DNA of 64,000 nt from Paraburkholderia unamae (lineage in GTDB: Bacteria > Pseudomonadota > Gammaproteobacteria > Burkholderiales > Burkholderiaceae): assembly GCF_003268775.1 (NCBI RefSeq), contig NZ_QLSU01000025.1:62001-126000 (forward strand), read 5' to 3'. A program made the position numbers and the translations under genes. Shown here piece after piece: positions 42,774-52,128 of this stretch. Below the pieces are notes generated by a model. It did not search any database. It saw nothing but the letters and a program-made list of their open reading frames with translations, and was not told the origin of the DNA. Positions within the stretch are counted from its first letter, which is position 1; the number at the start of each line of letters is the position of its first letter.

Positions 42774-43939
42774 GCGCTGGCCTCCTCTGCCACGGCGGCG
42801 AACTCGGCGCGAATGCGCGCCGTGTGTTCGCCAAGCTTCGGCGCGGCCTCGAAACGCTGGGCGTCCCACGGCGCGCGCACCGGCGGCGCGATCATCTGGA
42901 GTGGCTCGCCGCCGGTGGCCATCGGCCAGGTGCGCAGCGCGGGATGCACGGCCATGTCGGCGACCGCGCGTAGCTGGCCGTAGGCGATGTTGGCGTCGCC
43001 GAGGAGCGACAACGCTTCGACGAGCGGCCGCGCGGCGAACGCGGCGCCGATCAGCGCGTCGAGCGCTTCGCGGTTCTGCACGCGCGCGTTGTTGGTCTGG
43101 AAGCGGGCGTCGATCGCGATATCGGCGTCGCCGAGAAACACGGCGCAGAATTTGGCCCATTCGCGATCGTTCTGGATGCTGATGACGATATCGCGTGCGT
43201 CGCGCGTGCGATACGCGCCGTACGGGGCAATCGAAGGATGCTTCAGGCCTTGCGGCGCGGGCGCGCCGTTGCCGTAGCGTTCGTGCACGTAAGGCACGCT
43301 CATCCAGTCGGCTGCGCCGTCGAAGAGCGAGACCGAGACGCCCGAGCCCGCGCCGGTGCGCGAGCGCAGCGCCAGCGCCGAGAGCACGGCGATGGTCGCG
43401 TTCATGCCCGCGCCGATGTCGCAGATCGACACGCCGATGCGGCCCGGATGGTCCGGCGCGCCGCTCACGCTGACGAGGCCGCTTTCGCACTGAACGAGAA
43501 AGTCGTAGGCCTTGAGCTTGCTCGTTTCGCTGCCCGTGCCATAGCCGGTGATGTCGCAGGTGATGAGCCGTGGATGACGCTCGCGTAGCGTTGCGCTGTC
43601 GAAGCCCGCGCGCGTGAGGGCGCCGGGCGCGAGGTTTTGCACGAAGACATCGGCGCTGGCGATGAGGCGGTGCAGCAGCGCGGCGTCGTCGGGCTGCTTG
43701 AAGTCGAGCACGACCGATTCCTTGCCGCGATTGGTCCACAGGAAATAGGAGGAGCTGCCGTTCGCGGCGGCGTCGTAGCCGCGGGCGAAGTCCCCCTCGG
43801 GGCGCTCGATCTTGATGACGCGCGCGCCCATGTCGGCGAGCCGGCAGGTGCAAAGCGGCGCCGCGAGCGCCTGTTCGATGGCGACGACGGTGATGCCGGC
43901 AAGCGGCAGCGCGTGGTCGGGTGAAGTCGGGTGAGTCAT
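42770..43939 (-). CDS. CaiB/BaiF family CoA-transferase (mesaconyl-CoA transferase-like)
   Basis: 389 residues. Class III landmarks: LAGITVVAIEQALAAPLCTCRLADMGARVIKIERPEGDF, FVQNLAPGALTRAGFD, CDITGYGTGSETSKL, and the region with the catalytic aspartate VSICDIGAGMNATIAV (about 175-190). ATG 43939 follows GGAGACG; a longer frame to 44032 is rejected. Translationally coupled to the hydratase, which suggests an intramolecular or intermolecular mesaconyl/citramalyl CoA transfer. Divergent from LysR at 44077. Confidence 0.82.
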   Translation of the reverse strand: MTHPTSPDHALPLAGITVVAIEQALAAPLCTCRLADMGARVIKIERPEGDFARGYDAAANGSSSYFLWTNRGKESVVLDFKQPDDAALLHRLIASADVFVQNLAPGALTRAGFDSATLRERHPRLITCDITGYGTGSETSKLKAYDFLVQCESGLVSVSGAPDHPGRIGVSICDIGAGMNATIAVLSALALRSRTGAGSGVSVSLFDGAADWMSVPYVHERYGNGAPAPQGLKHPSIAPYGAYRTRDARDIVISIQNDREWAKFCAVFLGDADIAIDARFQTNNARVQNREALDALIGAAFAARPLVEALSLLGDANIAYGQLRAVADMAVHPALRTWPMATGGEPLQMIAPPVRAPWDAQRFEAAPKLGEHTARIRAEFAAVAEEASA

Positions 43940-44013
43940 GAAACGTCTCCGTGAATACCGGCGGGTCGCAGCGAGTATCACGGCTTCGAACGAATAGATA
44001 CATCGAGATAATT

Positions 44014-44028
44014 CAAACGAAGCGTTTG
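44014..44028. promoter_or_regulatory. Palindrome in divergent LysR/CoA-transferase promoter
   Basis: CAAACG (44014-44019) and CGTTTG (44023-44028) flank AAG, in the context ATT-CAAACG-AAG-CGTTTG-TCAAAT. It is 48 bases before the LysR ATG and 74 before the CoA-transferase ATG, where a LysR recognition site is expected. Confidence 0.45.
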
Positions 44029-44076
44029 TCAAATCCGAATGCTCGCGTCACAATCGCGGCTCGAAAGGAGCACGCG

Positions 44077-44985
44077 ATGCGCTATGAACTGACGGATCTG
44101 GAGGTATTTCTCGCGGTCGCGGAGGAGGGTAGCGTGACCCGCGGCGCCGAGCGCTGCCATCTCGCGCCGTCTTCGGTTAGCCTGCGAATCAAGGGGCTGG
44201 AAGACGTGGTGGGCGCGGCCTTGCTGGTGCGCCTCGCGCGCGGCGTGGCGCCCACGCCGGCCGGGCGCATCGTGATGGAGCACGCCCGGCGGTGCATCGC
44301 GCAACTCGAGCAGATGAACGCCGATCTATTGCCGTATTCGAACGGTCTGGTCGGTCACGTCACGCTGTTCGCGAACAACAACGCGATCAGCTCCTATTTG
44401 CCCGACGACCTCGCGCGCTTCTTCGCCGACTATCCGAACGTTCGCATTTCGCTCGAAGAACGGCTCAGTCACGACATCGTGGCGGCCGTGGCTTCCGGGC
44501 GTGCGGACCTCGGCGTGGTGGCGCTGGAGGCCGAGCATCCCGAACTGGATTTTCACGCGTACCGCGAGGACGAACTCGTGGTGGTGACCGCATGCAACAG
44601 CGATATCGCGCAGCGCGAGTCCATCACCTTTGCCGAATGTCTCGGGCGGCCGTTTATCAGCCTGCGCACGGGCGCGGCGCTGCATACCTTCCTCATGAAT
44701 CATGCGAGCGCGCTGGGCGGGCGGCTGGATTTGCGCGTGCAGGTTTCCGGCTATGGCGCGATCGTCAAGCTCGTCGCCTCGGGGGCGGGCATCGGCATCG
44801 TCGCGCGCTCGGCCGTGGATGGCGGCGCGGCGGGCAATGTCGTCGTCCTCAAGCTCGCGGAGCCGTGGGCGCGGCGCGACCTGCGCGTGTGCATCCTGCG
44901 CCGGCCGCCGGTGCTCAATCCGTTCCGCGACCGCTTGCTCGAAGCGTTGACGCAGCCGCACGCGGGCGGCACGGCAGGCGATTGA
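44077..44985 (+). CDS. LysR family transcriptional regulator
   Basis: 302 residues. HTH at about 17-37 (SVTRGAERCHLAPSSVSLRI), then GLEDVVGAALLVRLARGVAPT; the effector domain begins at about 90 (GHVTLFANNNAISSYLPDDL). ATG 44077 has GAAAGGAG before it (44063-44070). Divergent from the CoA-transferase/hydratase/MFS operon, its likely target. Confidence 0.92.
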   Translation: MRYELTDLEVFLAVAEEGSVTRGAERCHLAPSSVSLRIKGLEDVVGAALLVRLARGVAPTPAGRIVMEHARRCIAQLEQMNADLLPYSNGLVGHVTLFANNNAISSYLPDDLARFFADYPNVRISLEERLSHDIVAAVASGRADLGVVALEAEHPELDFHAYREDELVVVTACNSDIAQRESITFAECLGRPFISLRTGAALHTFLMNHASALGGRLDLRVQVSGYGAIVKLVASGAGIGIVARSAVDGGAAGNVVVLKLAEPWARRDLRVCILRRPPVLNPFRDRLLEALTQPHAGGTAGD

Positions 44986-44987
44986 GG

Positions 44988-45026
44988 AAGGGGCACAGGC
45001 CCACGGCGGGCACGCGCTTGCCCCTT
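44988..45026. terminator. Weak inverted repeat between convergent genes
   Basis: AAGGGGCA (44988-44995) and TGCCCCTT (45019-45026) lie in the 64-base gap between convergent LysR and CoA-transferase genes. The loop is long and no T-run follows, so termination is only possible. Confidence 0.3.
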
Positions 45027-45049
45027 TCGCCCGCCGATCGTATCGATCA

Positions 45050-46273
45050 TCAAACCGTCGTTTTCAAAGGGGAAGCGGGCGGCGTTGCCTGCTCCGTTGT
45101 CCGGTGCGCCCCGGCATAGCCGCCGAACTCCTGCCGCAGCGCAGCGCCATGCTCGTCGAGTTTCGGCGCGGCGGGACGCACACGCGGGTCGGGGTAGCCG
45201 CTGATTTTCACGGGATTGCCCGCCATGGCGACACCGCCGGCTTCGATGATCATGTTGCGCGCCTGCGTTTGAGGAAGCTGCGCGGCCTGGGCGACATCGA
45301 GCAGCGGCCCGACCGGCACCCCGGCGCCGTGGATGACGCGCAGCCAGTGCTCGGCGTCGCGCGTTTTCAGTGTCGCTTCGAGTTCGTGCTTCAAGTCGGC
45401 GACATGGTCCATGCGATCGCGATTGGTCGCGAAGCGTGCGTCGCCCGCGAGCGGCTCGCGACCGATGGCGGCGCAGAGTTGCTGGAACAACTCATCGTTG
45501 CCGCAGCAGATCACGAGCGGGCGGTCCTGGGTGTCGAACACGTCGAACGGCGCCATATACGGATGCCGGTTGCCGATGCGCGCCGGTGCGACCCCCGTGG
45601 CCACGTAGGACATGAGGCCGTGTTCGAGAAACGCGATGGTCGCGTCGAACATGGCGATGTCCACTTGCGCGCCTTTGCCCGTTTTCTGCCGGTCGTAGAG
45701 CGCGCTGGCGATGCCGCAGAAAAGATAGACGCCGCCACACAGGTCGGAGAGCGACGTGCCGACGCGCGTGGGCGGACCGTCCGGGAAGCCGGTCGCCTCC
45801 AGTATGCCGCTCATGCCCTGCACGATTGTGTCGTAGGCGGGCCACGCGGCCATCGGGCCCGTCTGGCCGAACCCGGACGACGACGCGTAGACGAGGCGCG
45901 GATTGATGGCCGAAAGCGCGTCATAGGAAAAGCCGAGCCGCTCCATCGTGCCGGGGCGGAAGTTCTCCGCGAGCACGTCGGCCTGGCGGACCATGTCGAG
46001 AAACACGAGGCGGTCCGGCTCCGCCTTGAGGTCGAGCACGATGCTTTCCTTGCCCCGGTTCAGAAAGCTGAAGTAGAGCGACTGGTCGTCGACGAACGGG
46101 CCGTACAGCCGCGTGTCGTCGCCGTGTCCTGGCCGCTCGATCTTGATCACGCGCGCGCCGAGATCGGCGAGCAGGTTGGTGCCGAACGGGCCGTTGAGCA
46201 CGTGCGTGAGGTCGATCACCAGAAGGTCCGAGAAGGGCCCGGCAATCCGTGCGTGAGTCGTCGTGGTTTCCAT
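45050..46273 (-). CDS. CaiB/BaiF family CoA-transferase, probable oxalate-linked (YfdE-like)
   Basis: 407 residues. Landmarks: LLVIDLTHVLNGPFGTNLLADLGARVIKIERPG, ENFRPGTMERLGF, YASSSGFGQTGP, and RVGTSLSDLCGGVYLFCGI, which includes the expected catalytic aspartate. It follows oxc on the same strand by about 50 bases. In enterobacteria, frc-oxc are accompanied by a second transferase (YfdE, acetyl-CoA:oxalate); the same role is proposed. Alternative acceptors (succinate, formate) are not excluded. Confidence 0.8.
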   Translation of the reverse strand: METTTTHARIAGPFSDLLVIDLTHVLNGPFGTNLLADLGARVIKIERPGHGDDTRLYGPFVDDQSLYFSFLNRGKESIVLDLKAEPDRLVFLDMVRQADVLAENFRPGTMERLGFSYDALSAINPRLVYASSSGFGQTGPMAAWPAYDTIVQGMSGILEATGFPDGPPTRVGTSLSDLCGGVYLFCGIASALYDRQKTGKGAQVDIAMFDATIAFLEHGLMSYVATGVAPARIGNRHPYMAPFDVFDTQDRPLVICCGNDELFQQLCAAIGREPLAGDARFATNRDRMDHVADLKHELEATLKTRDAEHWLRVIHGAGVPVGPLLDVAQAAQLPQTQARNMIIEAGGVAMAGNPVKISGYPDPRVRPAAPKLDEHGAALRQEFGGYAGAHRTTEQATPPASPLKTTV

Positions 46274-46326
46274 GGTGCGATGCGTCCGCGTTGAGTCGTG
46301 TGCCTTGTGTCTTGTATCGCCGGCCT

Positions 46327-48039
46327 TCAGTTCGCGCCCGTGAGCGCGCTCTTCGGGTTGAGGTTCTTGAGGTGGCCGCTCTCCGTGCCGGCGTGCGGAT
46401 CGATCACGCAGTTGATCAACGCGGGCGTGCCGGCCGCGAGCGCCGCTTCGAGGGCGGCCTTCAGTGCCTCGGGCCGCTCGACGTGATAGCCGATACCGCC
46501 GAACGCCTCGATCATGCGGTCGTACCGCGCGCTGGCCATGAGCGTGGTCGCGCCCGGATCGGTGCCCGGCCCGCGATTGATGTCGTCGCCGCGATAGATC
46601 CCGCCGTTGTTCAGGATGACGATCACGACCGGCAGACGGTAGCGGCAGATCGTTTCGATCTCCATGCCGCTGAAGCCGAACGCGCTGTCACCCTCGATCG
46701 CCACGACGGACTTGCCGCTCGTCACCGCCGCGCCGATCGAATAGCCCATGCCGACGCCCATCACGCCCCACGTGCCCGCATCGAGGCGCAGGCGCGGCGC
46801 TTTCATGCCGATGAGATTGCGCGCAACGTCGAGCGTATTCGCGCCTTCGTTGACGACATACACGTCGGGCCGTTGCGCGAGCGCGTCGCGCACGGCCGCG
46901 AGCGCGCTATGGAAATTCATCGGCACGGGATTCGCACGGAGGATGTCGGCCATGTGTGCTTCGTTATGCTGACGATGAGACGAGACGAGCTCGATCCAGG
47001 CCGGCGGCGCATGCACGGGGCGCGCCGGCAAGCCTGCGAGCAGGGCCTGCATCGACGACGCGATGTCCCCGGCAATGGGCGCGGCAATCGCCCGGTTGCT
47101 GTCGAATTCCGTGGGCTCGATGTCGATCTGGATGAGCTTCGCCTGGGCGGACCACTGCGGGCTGCGGCCGTGGCCGAGCAACCAGTTCAGCCGCGCGCCC
47201 ACCAGCATGACCACGTCGGCTTGCGCGAGCACGAAGGAGCGCGCCGCCGCCGCGCACAGCGGATGATCGTCTTCGAGAATACCCTTGGCCATCGACATCG
47301 GCAGGAACGGCACGCCGGTTTGCTCGATGAAGCCGCGGATCGCGCCTTCCGCGCGCGAGTAGGCCGCGCCCTTGCCGAGGATGACGAGCGGGCGCTGCGC
47401 ACCGGCAAGCAGCGTTAGCGCGCGCTCGACCGACTGCGCCGAGGGCGCGCGGGCGGGCGCCGGATCGACGACTTCGATCAGCGACTGTTGGGCGGTCGCT
47501 TCGTCGGTGGTCGAGGCGAGCGCGGCCGCTGTGATGTCGAGGTAGACCCCGCCGGGGCGGCCGGAAAGCGCGGCGCGAATGGCGCGGGCCACGCCCACGC
47601 CCACGTCCTCGGCGCGGTTCACGCGGAAGGCCGCCTTCGCATAGGGACGCGCCGCGTTCAACTGATCCAGTTCCTCGTAGTCGCCCTGTTGCAGATCGAT
47701 GATCGCGCGGTCGCTCGAACCGCTAATCTGGATCATCGGAAAGCCGTTCGTGGTGGCGTTGGCCAGCGCCACCAGCCCGTTCAGAAAGCCGGGGGCCGAC
47801 ACCGTGAGGCACACGCCTGGCCACTGGCGCAGATAACCCGAGATCGCGGCCGCGTTGCCCGCCGATTGCTCGTGACGAAACCCGATATAGCGAATGCCCT
47901 CGGCCTGCGCGAGACGCGCCAGATCGGTGATGGGAATGCCCGCCACGCCGTAGATGGTGTCGATGCGGTTGGCGAGCAGCGCCTTGACGACGAGATGAAA
48001 ACCATCCGTGGCGGCGGGCTTGATTTGCGGTTCGGACAT
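46327..48039 (-). CDS. oxc: Oxalyl-CoA decarboxylase
   Basis: 570-residue TPP-dependent enzyme converting oxalyl-CoA to formyl-CoA and CO2. N-terminal IDTIYGVAGIPITDLARL and the cofactor-activating glutamate in GFRHEQSAGNAAA (about residue 55). C-terminal TPP motif GDSAFGFSGMEIETICRY to ILNNGGIYRG. Length and the stretch GTWGVMGVGMGYSIGAAV are typical of Oxc rather than acetolactate synthase. ATG 48039 chosen. It lies between frc and a CoA-transferase. Confidence 0.95.
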   Translation of the reverse strand: MSEPQIKPAATDGFHLVVKALLANRIDTIYGVAGIPITDLARLAQAEGIRYIGFRHEQSAGNAAAISGYLRQWPGVCLTVSAPGFLNGLVALANATTNGFPMIQISGSSDRAIIDLQQGDYEELDQLNAARPYAKAAFRVNRAEDVGVGVARAIRAALSGRPGGVYLDITAAALASTTDEATAQQSLIEVVDPAPARAPSAQSVERALTLLAGAQRPLVILGKGAAYSRAEGAIRGFIEQTGVPFLPMSMAKGILEDDHPLCAAAARSFVLAQADVVMLVGARLNWLLGHGRSPQWSAQAKLIQIDIEPTEFDSNRAIAAPIAGDIASSMQALLAGLPARPVHAPPAWIELVSSHRQHNEAHMADILRANPVPMNFHSALAAVRDALAQRPDVYVVNEGANTLDVARNLIGMKAPRLRLDAGTWGVMGVGMGYSIGAAVTSGKSVVAIEGDSAFGFSGMEIETICRYRLPVVIVILNNGGIYRGDDINRGPGTDPGATTLMASARYDRMIEAFGGIGYHVERPEALKAALEAALAAGTPALINCVIDPHAGTESGHLKNLNPKSALTGAN

Positions 48040-48086
48040 AGGTGTGGCCTCGTATGCGTGAACGGAATGCACGGCTGCGCGCGGGC

Positions 48087-49337
48087 TTAAATGACCTTCG
48101 CTTCGCGCAGATGGGCGATCTGCTCCGCGCTATAGCCGAGACCCGAGAGTATTTCTTCGTTATGCTCACCAAGGAGGGGCGCGCCCTGGATTTGCGGCGT
48201 GAAGTCCGAGAATTTCACGGGGCTGCCGATCGTGAGGTAAGTCCCGCGCTTTTTCTGCGCCACTTCCACGACCGTGCCGCTTTCGCGCAACGAGCGGTCG
48301 TTGGCGATCTCCTTCATGTTGAGCACCGGCGCGCAGGGAACGTCGAACTGGCTGAGATAGTCCACGGCTTCGAACTTGGTCTTGTCCGCGAGCCTGGTTT
48401 CGATCGCCGCGAAGATGTCGAAAAGGCGTGGCTGGCGCGCCTGAGCGGTGGCGTAGGCCGGGTCGTCTTTCCATTCGGGCTTGCCGATGGCGTCGCAGGT
48501 GTTCGGCCAGTTCTGTTCCTGGATCGTGAAGTAGAGGTATGCGTTGGGATCGGTTTCCCAGCCCTTGCACTTGAGCACCCAACCCGGCTGCCCGCCGCCC
48601 CCGGCATTGCCACCGCGCGGCACGGCGTCGGAGAACGAGCCGTTCGGGTACTGCGGATATTCCTCCAGGTAGCCGAGGCGTTCGAGCCGCTGCTGATCGC
48701 GCAGCTTCACGCGGCACAGGTTCAGCACGCTGTCCTGCATCGAAACCGTCACGCGTTGGCCCTTGCCGGTCTTTTCGCGGCCCACCAGCGCGGTGAGCAG
48801 GCCGATGAGCAGATGCATGCCGGTGTTGCTGTCGCCAAGCGCGGCGGCGCTCACGGTGGGCGGGCCGTCCCAGAAGCCGGTGGTGGACGCGGCGCCGCCC
48901 GCGCATTGCGCGACGTTCTCGTAGGCCTTGACGTGCACATAGGGCGAGGCGTCGTTGAAGCCTTTGACCGAGCCGAAAATGAGCCGCGGATTCAGCGCCT
49001 GAAGATGCTCCCAGGTAAAGCCCATATGATCCATCGCGCCCGGATGGAAGTTCTCGACCAGCACGTCGGCCTCGCGGATCAACTGCTCCATGATCGCCTT
49101 GCCTTCCGGCGTCTTGGTGTTGAGTTCCAGCGAACGCTTGTTGCTGTTGAGCATCGTGAAGTAGAGGGCGTCGAGATCGGGGATATCGCGCAACTGGTTG
49201 CGCGTGACGTCCCCAACGCCGGGCCGCTCGACCTTGATGACGTCCGCGCCATACCACGCCATCATCTGCGTGCAGGCGGGGCCGGACTGTACGCCGGTGA
49301 AGTCGATCACCTTGATGCCGCTGAGAGGGAGGCTCAT
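48087..49337 (-). CDS. frc: Formyl-CoA:oxalate CoA-transferase
   Basis: 416 residues. Frc-specific features: the catalytic aspartate D169 in ALGDSNTGMH, the glycine loop GGGGQP (about 246-251), IKVIDFTGVQSGPACTQMMAWYGADVIKVERPG at the start, and DVTRNQLRDIPDLDALYFTMLN. ATG 49337 follows AAAGGAG; a longer frame to 49490 is discarded. First gene of frc-oxc-CoA-transferase, passing CoA from formyl-CoA to oxalate and closing the cycle with oxc. Confidence 0.96.
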   Translation of the reverse strand: MSLPLSGIKVIDFTGVQSGPACTQMMAWYGADVIKVERPGVGDVTRNQLRDIPDLDALYFTMLNSNKRSLELNTKTPEGKAIMEQLIREADVLVENFHPGAMDHMGFTWEHLQALNPRLIFGSVKGFNDASPYVHVKAYENVAQCAGGAASTTGFWDGPPTVSAAALGDSNTGMHLLIGLLTALVGREKTGKGQRVTVSMQDSVLNLCRVKLRDQQRLERLGYLEEYPQYPNGSFSDAVPRGGNAGGGGQPGWVLKCKGWETDPNAYLYFTIQEQNWPNTCDAIGKPEWKDDPAYATAQARQPRLFDIFAAIETRLADKTKFEAVDYLSQFDVPCAPVLNMKEIANDRSLRESGTVVEVAQKKRGTYLTIGSPVKFSDFTPQIQGAPLLGEHNEEILSGLGYSAEQIAHLREAKVI

Positions 49338-49584
49338 CCTGTTACTCCTTTCACGTTGAGCATCCGGCCGGATCGACATGGGACATGTCGCGCGGATGGC
49401 TCTATGGGTCACGAACCGCTTCTGTGTGACCATTCTGCGTAAACGGAGCCGGCGGCAATTGCACGGGGAGTGCATTTTTAGGAATCGCACGAGCGATTAT
49501 GCTCGCGTGAGGCGGCGCCAAAGTGCGCCGGGGCGCGTCATTGGACGCGCCCCGGCGAGTTGACCCGAACACCACGCATCGAAC

Positions 49585-50013
49585 TCAGAATCTGAATGAA
49601 ACCGCCTCGTTCTTGCCTTGCGTGATCGTGATGTCCTTTTGCTGGGTGTTGCCTTCGTAGCGGGCGATAACGTGATATGCGCCGGGTTGCAGCTTGACCA
49701 GCATGTACGGGCCGGTGGATTCCACCTGAAGCCGCTTCTGCGCATTCGCCGCGGTGATCTCGACATGCACGTTGGCGAGATAATCACCTTGGGGGCCGAA
49801 AAAGCCCAGCGAGAGCGGCCAGGTGTGTCCCGCATCGCGCAGCGCGAGCGCCTGATCGTGCCCGATGCCGCCCGTGACGTATTCCACATGGTTCTGGGTT
49901 TGCACGGCGGGCAAGCCCGCAGTGGTTTGGGCCGACGCGACGTGCATTGAGGCAGCCAGCGCGAACAGGCCGGCGGCCGTGATGGAACGATAGAACCTGG
50001 TAGTCCTGCTCAT
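49585..50013 (-). CDS. Secreted carboxypeptidase-regulatory-like small protein
   Basis: 142 residues with a signal peptide (MSRTTRFYRSITAAGLFAL, cleavage probable after ASA). The mature part has a beta-sandwich look: NVHVEITAANAQKRLQVESTGPYMLVKLQPGAYHVIARYEGNTQQKDITI, the pattern of carboxypeptidase regulatory-like domains, often periplasmic. ATG 50013 follows GGAG. Neighbour upstream on the same strand is a stress-type membrane protein; no operon partner gives a role. Confidence 0.7.
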   Translation of the reverse strand: MSRTTRFYRSITAAGLFALAASMHVASAQTTAGLPAVQTQNHVEYVTGGIGHDQALALRDAGHTWPLSLGFFGPQGDYLANVHVEITAANAQKRLQVESTGPYMLVKLQPGAYHVIARYEGNTQQKDITITQGKNEAVSFRF

Positions 50014-50052
50014 GATCGATCTCCAGCAGAAAGAGGGCACAAAAAAGCGGGT

Positions 50053-50589
50053 TCAGGTTGCCGAGTGCGCGGGCACGGAAGCTTCGCTTGCGGGTGGCGC
50101 GACGTTGCCGAGTATTGAGTGCGCCTGCGCGATATCGTCCTGTGTGCCGTGGACGATCAACAGGAAGCCGTCCGCCTTCAATGCGCTCTCATACTTGATG
50201 GCCTGATCCTTGGGCAGACCCAACTGGGCGAGCGCCGCGCCGACTGCCGAGATGCCGCCGCCGATCAGCGCGCCCTCGATCGCGGTGAGCAGCGTCGCCA
50301 CGAAGGGCCCCGCCATCGCGACGACACCGACGCCCGGCACGAGAAAGAGCGCGGGACCGACCAGCAGTCCCCATATTCCTCCCCAGACGGCGCCGGTCGT
50401 CCCCCATGTCCGGATGCGATCGCCGGTCGAATAAAAGCCGACCGCGTGTTCCTCCGAGTGGTAGCCCTTGCCGATGACCGATAGCTTCTCCATGTCGAAG
50501 CCCGACGCGGCCAGTTTTCTGATCGCGTCGTCCGCGTCGTTGTGGTCCGTGAACACCGATAGCACGGCATGGTCGATTTCCTGGTTCAT
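50053..50589 (-). CDS. General-stress-type membrane protein with glycine-zipper-like segment
   Basis: 178 residues. The N-terminal 65 residues (VFTDHNDADDAIRKLAASGFDMEKLSVIGKGYHSEE) resemble the general-stress-protein 17M-like domain. A hydrophobic Gly-rich stretch follows (about 78-125: GAVWGGIWGLLVGPALFLVPG, then LLTAIEGALIGGGISAVGAAL), and a C-terminal segment folds back (ADGFLLIVHGTQDDIAQA). ATG 50589. Probably a membrane-associated stress protein; substrate none known. Confidence 0.7.
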   Translation of the reverse strand: MNQEIDHAVLSVFTDHNDADDAIRKLAASGFDMEKLSVIGKGYHSEEHAVGFYSTGDRIRTWGTTGAVWGGIWGLLVGPALFLVPGVGVVAMAGPFVATLLTAIEGALIGGGISAVGAALAQLGLPKDQAIKYESALKADGFLLIVHGTQDDIAQAHSILGNVAPPASEASVPAHSAT

Positions 50590-50772
50590 AGCGTAGCCTT
50601 TGTCAAAGTGATGACACATTGCCGAACGTCGCAGACGATTGCGCGCTCAGGCTGACACTAGTGTTACCGGAGTGGCATGGCGGTATTTTCAGAATCGCAC
50701 GCTGTCGTGGATCGAATGAGCGCCCGCGTCACGCGATGGACGACGGGCGCATGCAGGAAGGGCTGCGACGGC

Positions 50773-52062
50773 TTATCGGGAAAGCCGGTTTGCGTTTGCG
50801 ATGGCTTCCGTCACCGCGAGGAACTTCGCGATGTCGTTCGGGGTGTGGCAGTGCAACGGGGAAACGCGTACCGCGCCTTCCAGGTTGAAGGATTTCAGCA
50901 TACGGCCGGAGTAGAGGCTGGTGCCGATTCGCTCGTAGACGATGACGCCGCGCTTCTCATACTCGCGCACCGCCGCGGTCGGATCGAGGCCGTCGAAGCC
51001 GATGCCCGCGATCAGATCGCGCTGTGTCAGATCGTCGTGATCCCAGAACACGCGTACGCCTTCAATCTTGCGCAGACCGCGTTGCGTCCCGACGCCGTCG
51101 AGCAATGCGGCAAGCAGCGCCCGTTCGTGCGCTTCGATACGCTGCATGCCTTGCGCGAACACCTCGCGCCGGTCGGCGGCGTCGCTGAAATGCGAGCCGA
51201 TCCAGGCGACATAATCGACCATCGCGCTCACCACGGCGAATTGCGCGGGCGCGGGGCTGCCAAGCTCCCACGCGCCTTTTTCCTTGGCATCGAGCCGATG
51301 ATGGGGCAGCACGGCCAATCGATCGGACAACCAGGTAACGCCGGAACCGCGGCAACCGAAGAATTTGTACGGCGCGAAGTTGATGCCGTCCACCGGCGTC
51401 GCTTGCAGATCGATCAGCGCGTGCGGCGCGTGCTGGACCGCATCGACGATGATGAAGATATCGGGCTTGCGCGCGCGTGCGCGCTCGACAATGGCGGCGA
51501 TGTCGAGTTTCGCGCCGGAGATGTTGGACGCGTACATCACACTCAGCAGCGCCGTGTCGTCGTCGATGAGCGAGACGATGGCGTCGACATCCACACCGCC
51601 CGTCGCGGCGTTGCTCGGCGCGACGCGCAGCGTCTTGCCCGTGCGCTCGCAGTAGAGCTTCATGGCGTCGAACGACGACGGATGCTCCAGGATGGTCGTG
51701 ACCGCGTTGGAGCCGGGCACGTTCTCCATCACGGCGCGCACCATCTCGAACATCGCGGCGGACGCCGTCAGCGAGAGATAGACGCTGCCGTCCCGCGCGT
51801 TGAGCACGCGGCGAATGTCGGCTTCGCCCTGGGCCTGGATGTCCTGGAGGTATATCGCGCGCTCGTGAATGCGCTCCGGACAGTCCGGGAGCGCGTCGAT
51901 GCGGGCATAGGCCTCCAAGGCGGCCTTGAGCCGGAACGAGCCGCCCGCGTTGTCGAAGAAGAGACGTTCGCGGCCGTCCATGTCATGGTCGACGTAGTGG
52001 AACCGGCTCTTGATCTGCTCCATGAGCGATTCGGAAAACAATTGACCCTGGGTGCTGCTCAT
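50773..52062 (-). CDS. Class V aminotransferase-fold PLP enzyme
   Basis: 429 residues of the cysteine-desulfurase/kynureninase-like fold. The PLP lysine is K233 in NFAPYKFFGCRGSG, with D207 and the AVQHAPH loop stacking the cofactor, and SLTASAAMFEMVRAVM near residue 100. No conserved desulfurase catalytic cysteine loop is obvious. It follows the DAACS carrier gene on the same strand, so it probably acts on an imported amino acid. Desulfurase, lyase, epimerase or kynureninase-like activities are all possible. Confidence 0.82.
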   Translation of the reverse strand: MSSTQGQLFSESLMEQIKSRFHYVDHDMDGRERLFFDNAGGSFRLKAALEAYARIDALPDCPERIHERAIYLQDIQAQGEADIRRVLNARDGSVYLSLTASAAMFEMVRAVMENVPGSNAVTTILEHPSSFDAMKLYCERTGKTLRVAPSNAATGGVDVDAIVSLIDDDTALLSVMYASNISGAKLDIAAIVERARARKPDIFIIVDAVQHAPHALIDLQATPVDGINFAPYKFFGCRGSGVTWLSDRLAVLPHHRLDAKEKGAWELGSPAPAQFAVVSAMVDYVAWIGSHFSDAADRREVFAQGMQRIEAHERALLAALLDGVGTQRGLRKIEGVRVFWDHDDLTQRDLIAGIGFDGLDPTAAVREYEKRGVIVYERIGTSLYSGRMLKSFNLEGAVRVSPLHCHTPNDIAKFLAVTEAIANANRLSR

Positions 52063-52128
52063 CAGACTTGCTCCTCGTTGTGTATCTTGATTGCGGCTTC
52101 AACTTGCTGCGTTCGAGTGTTCAGGTGT

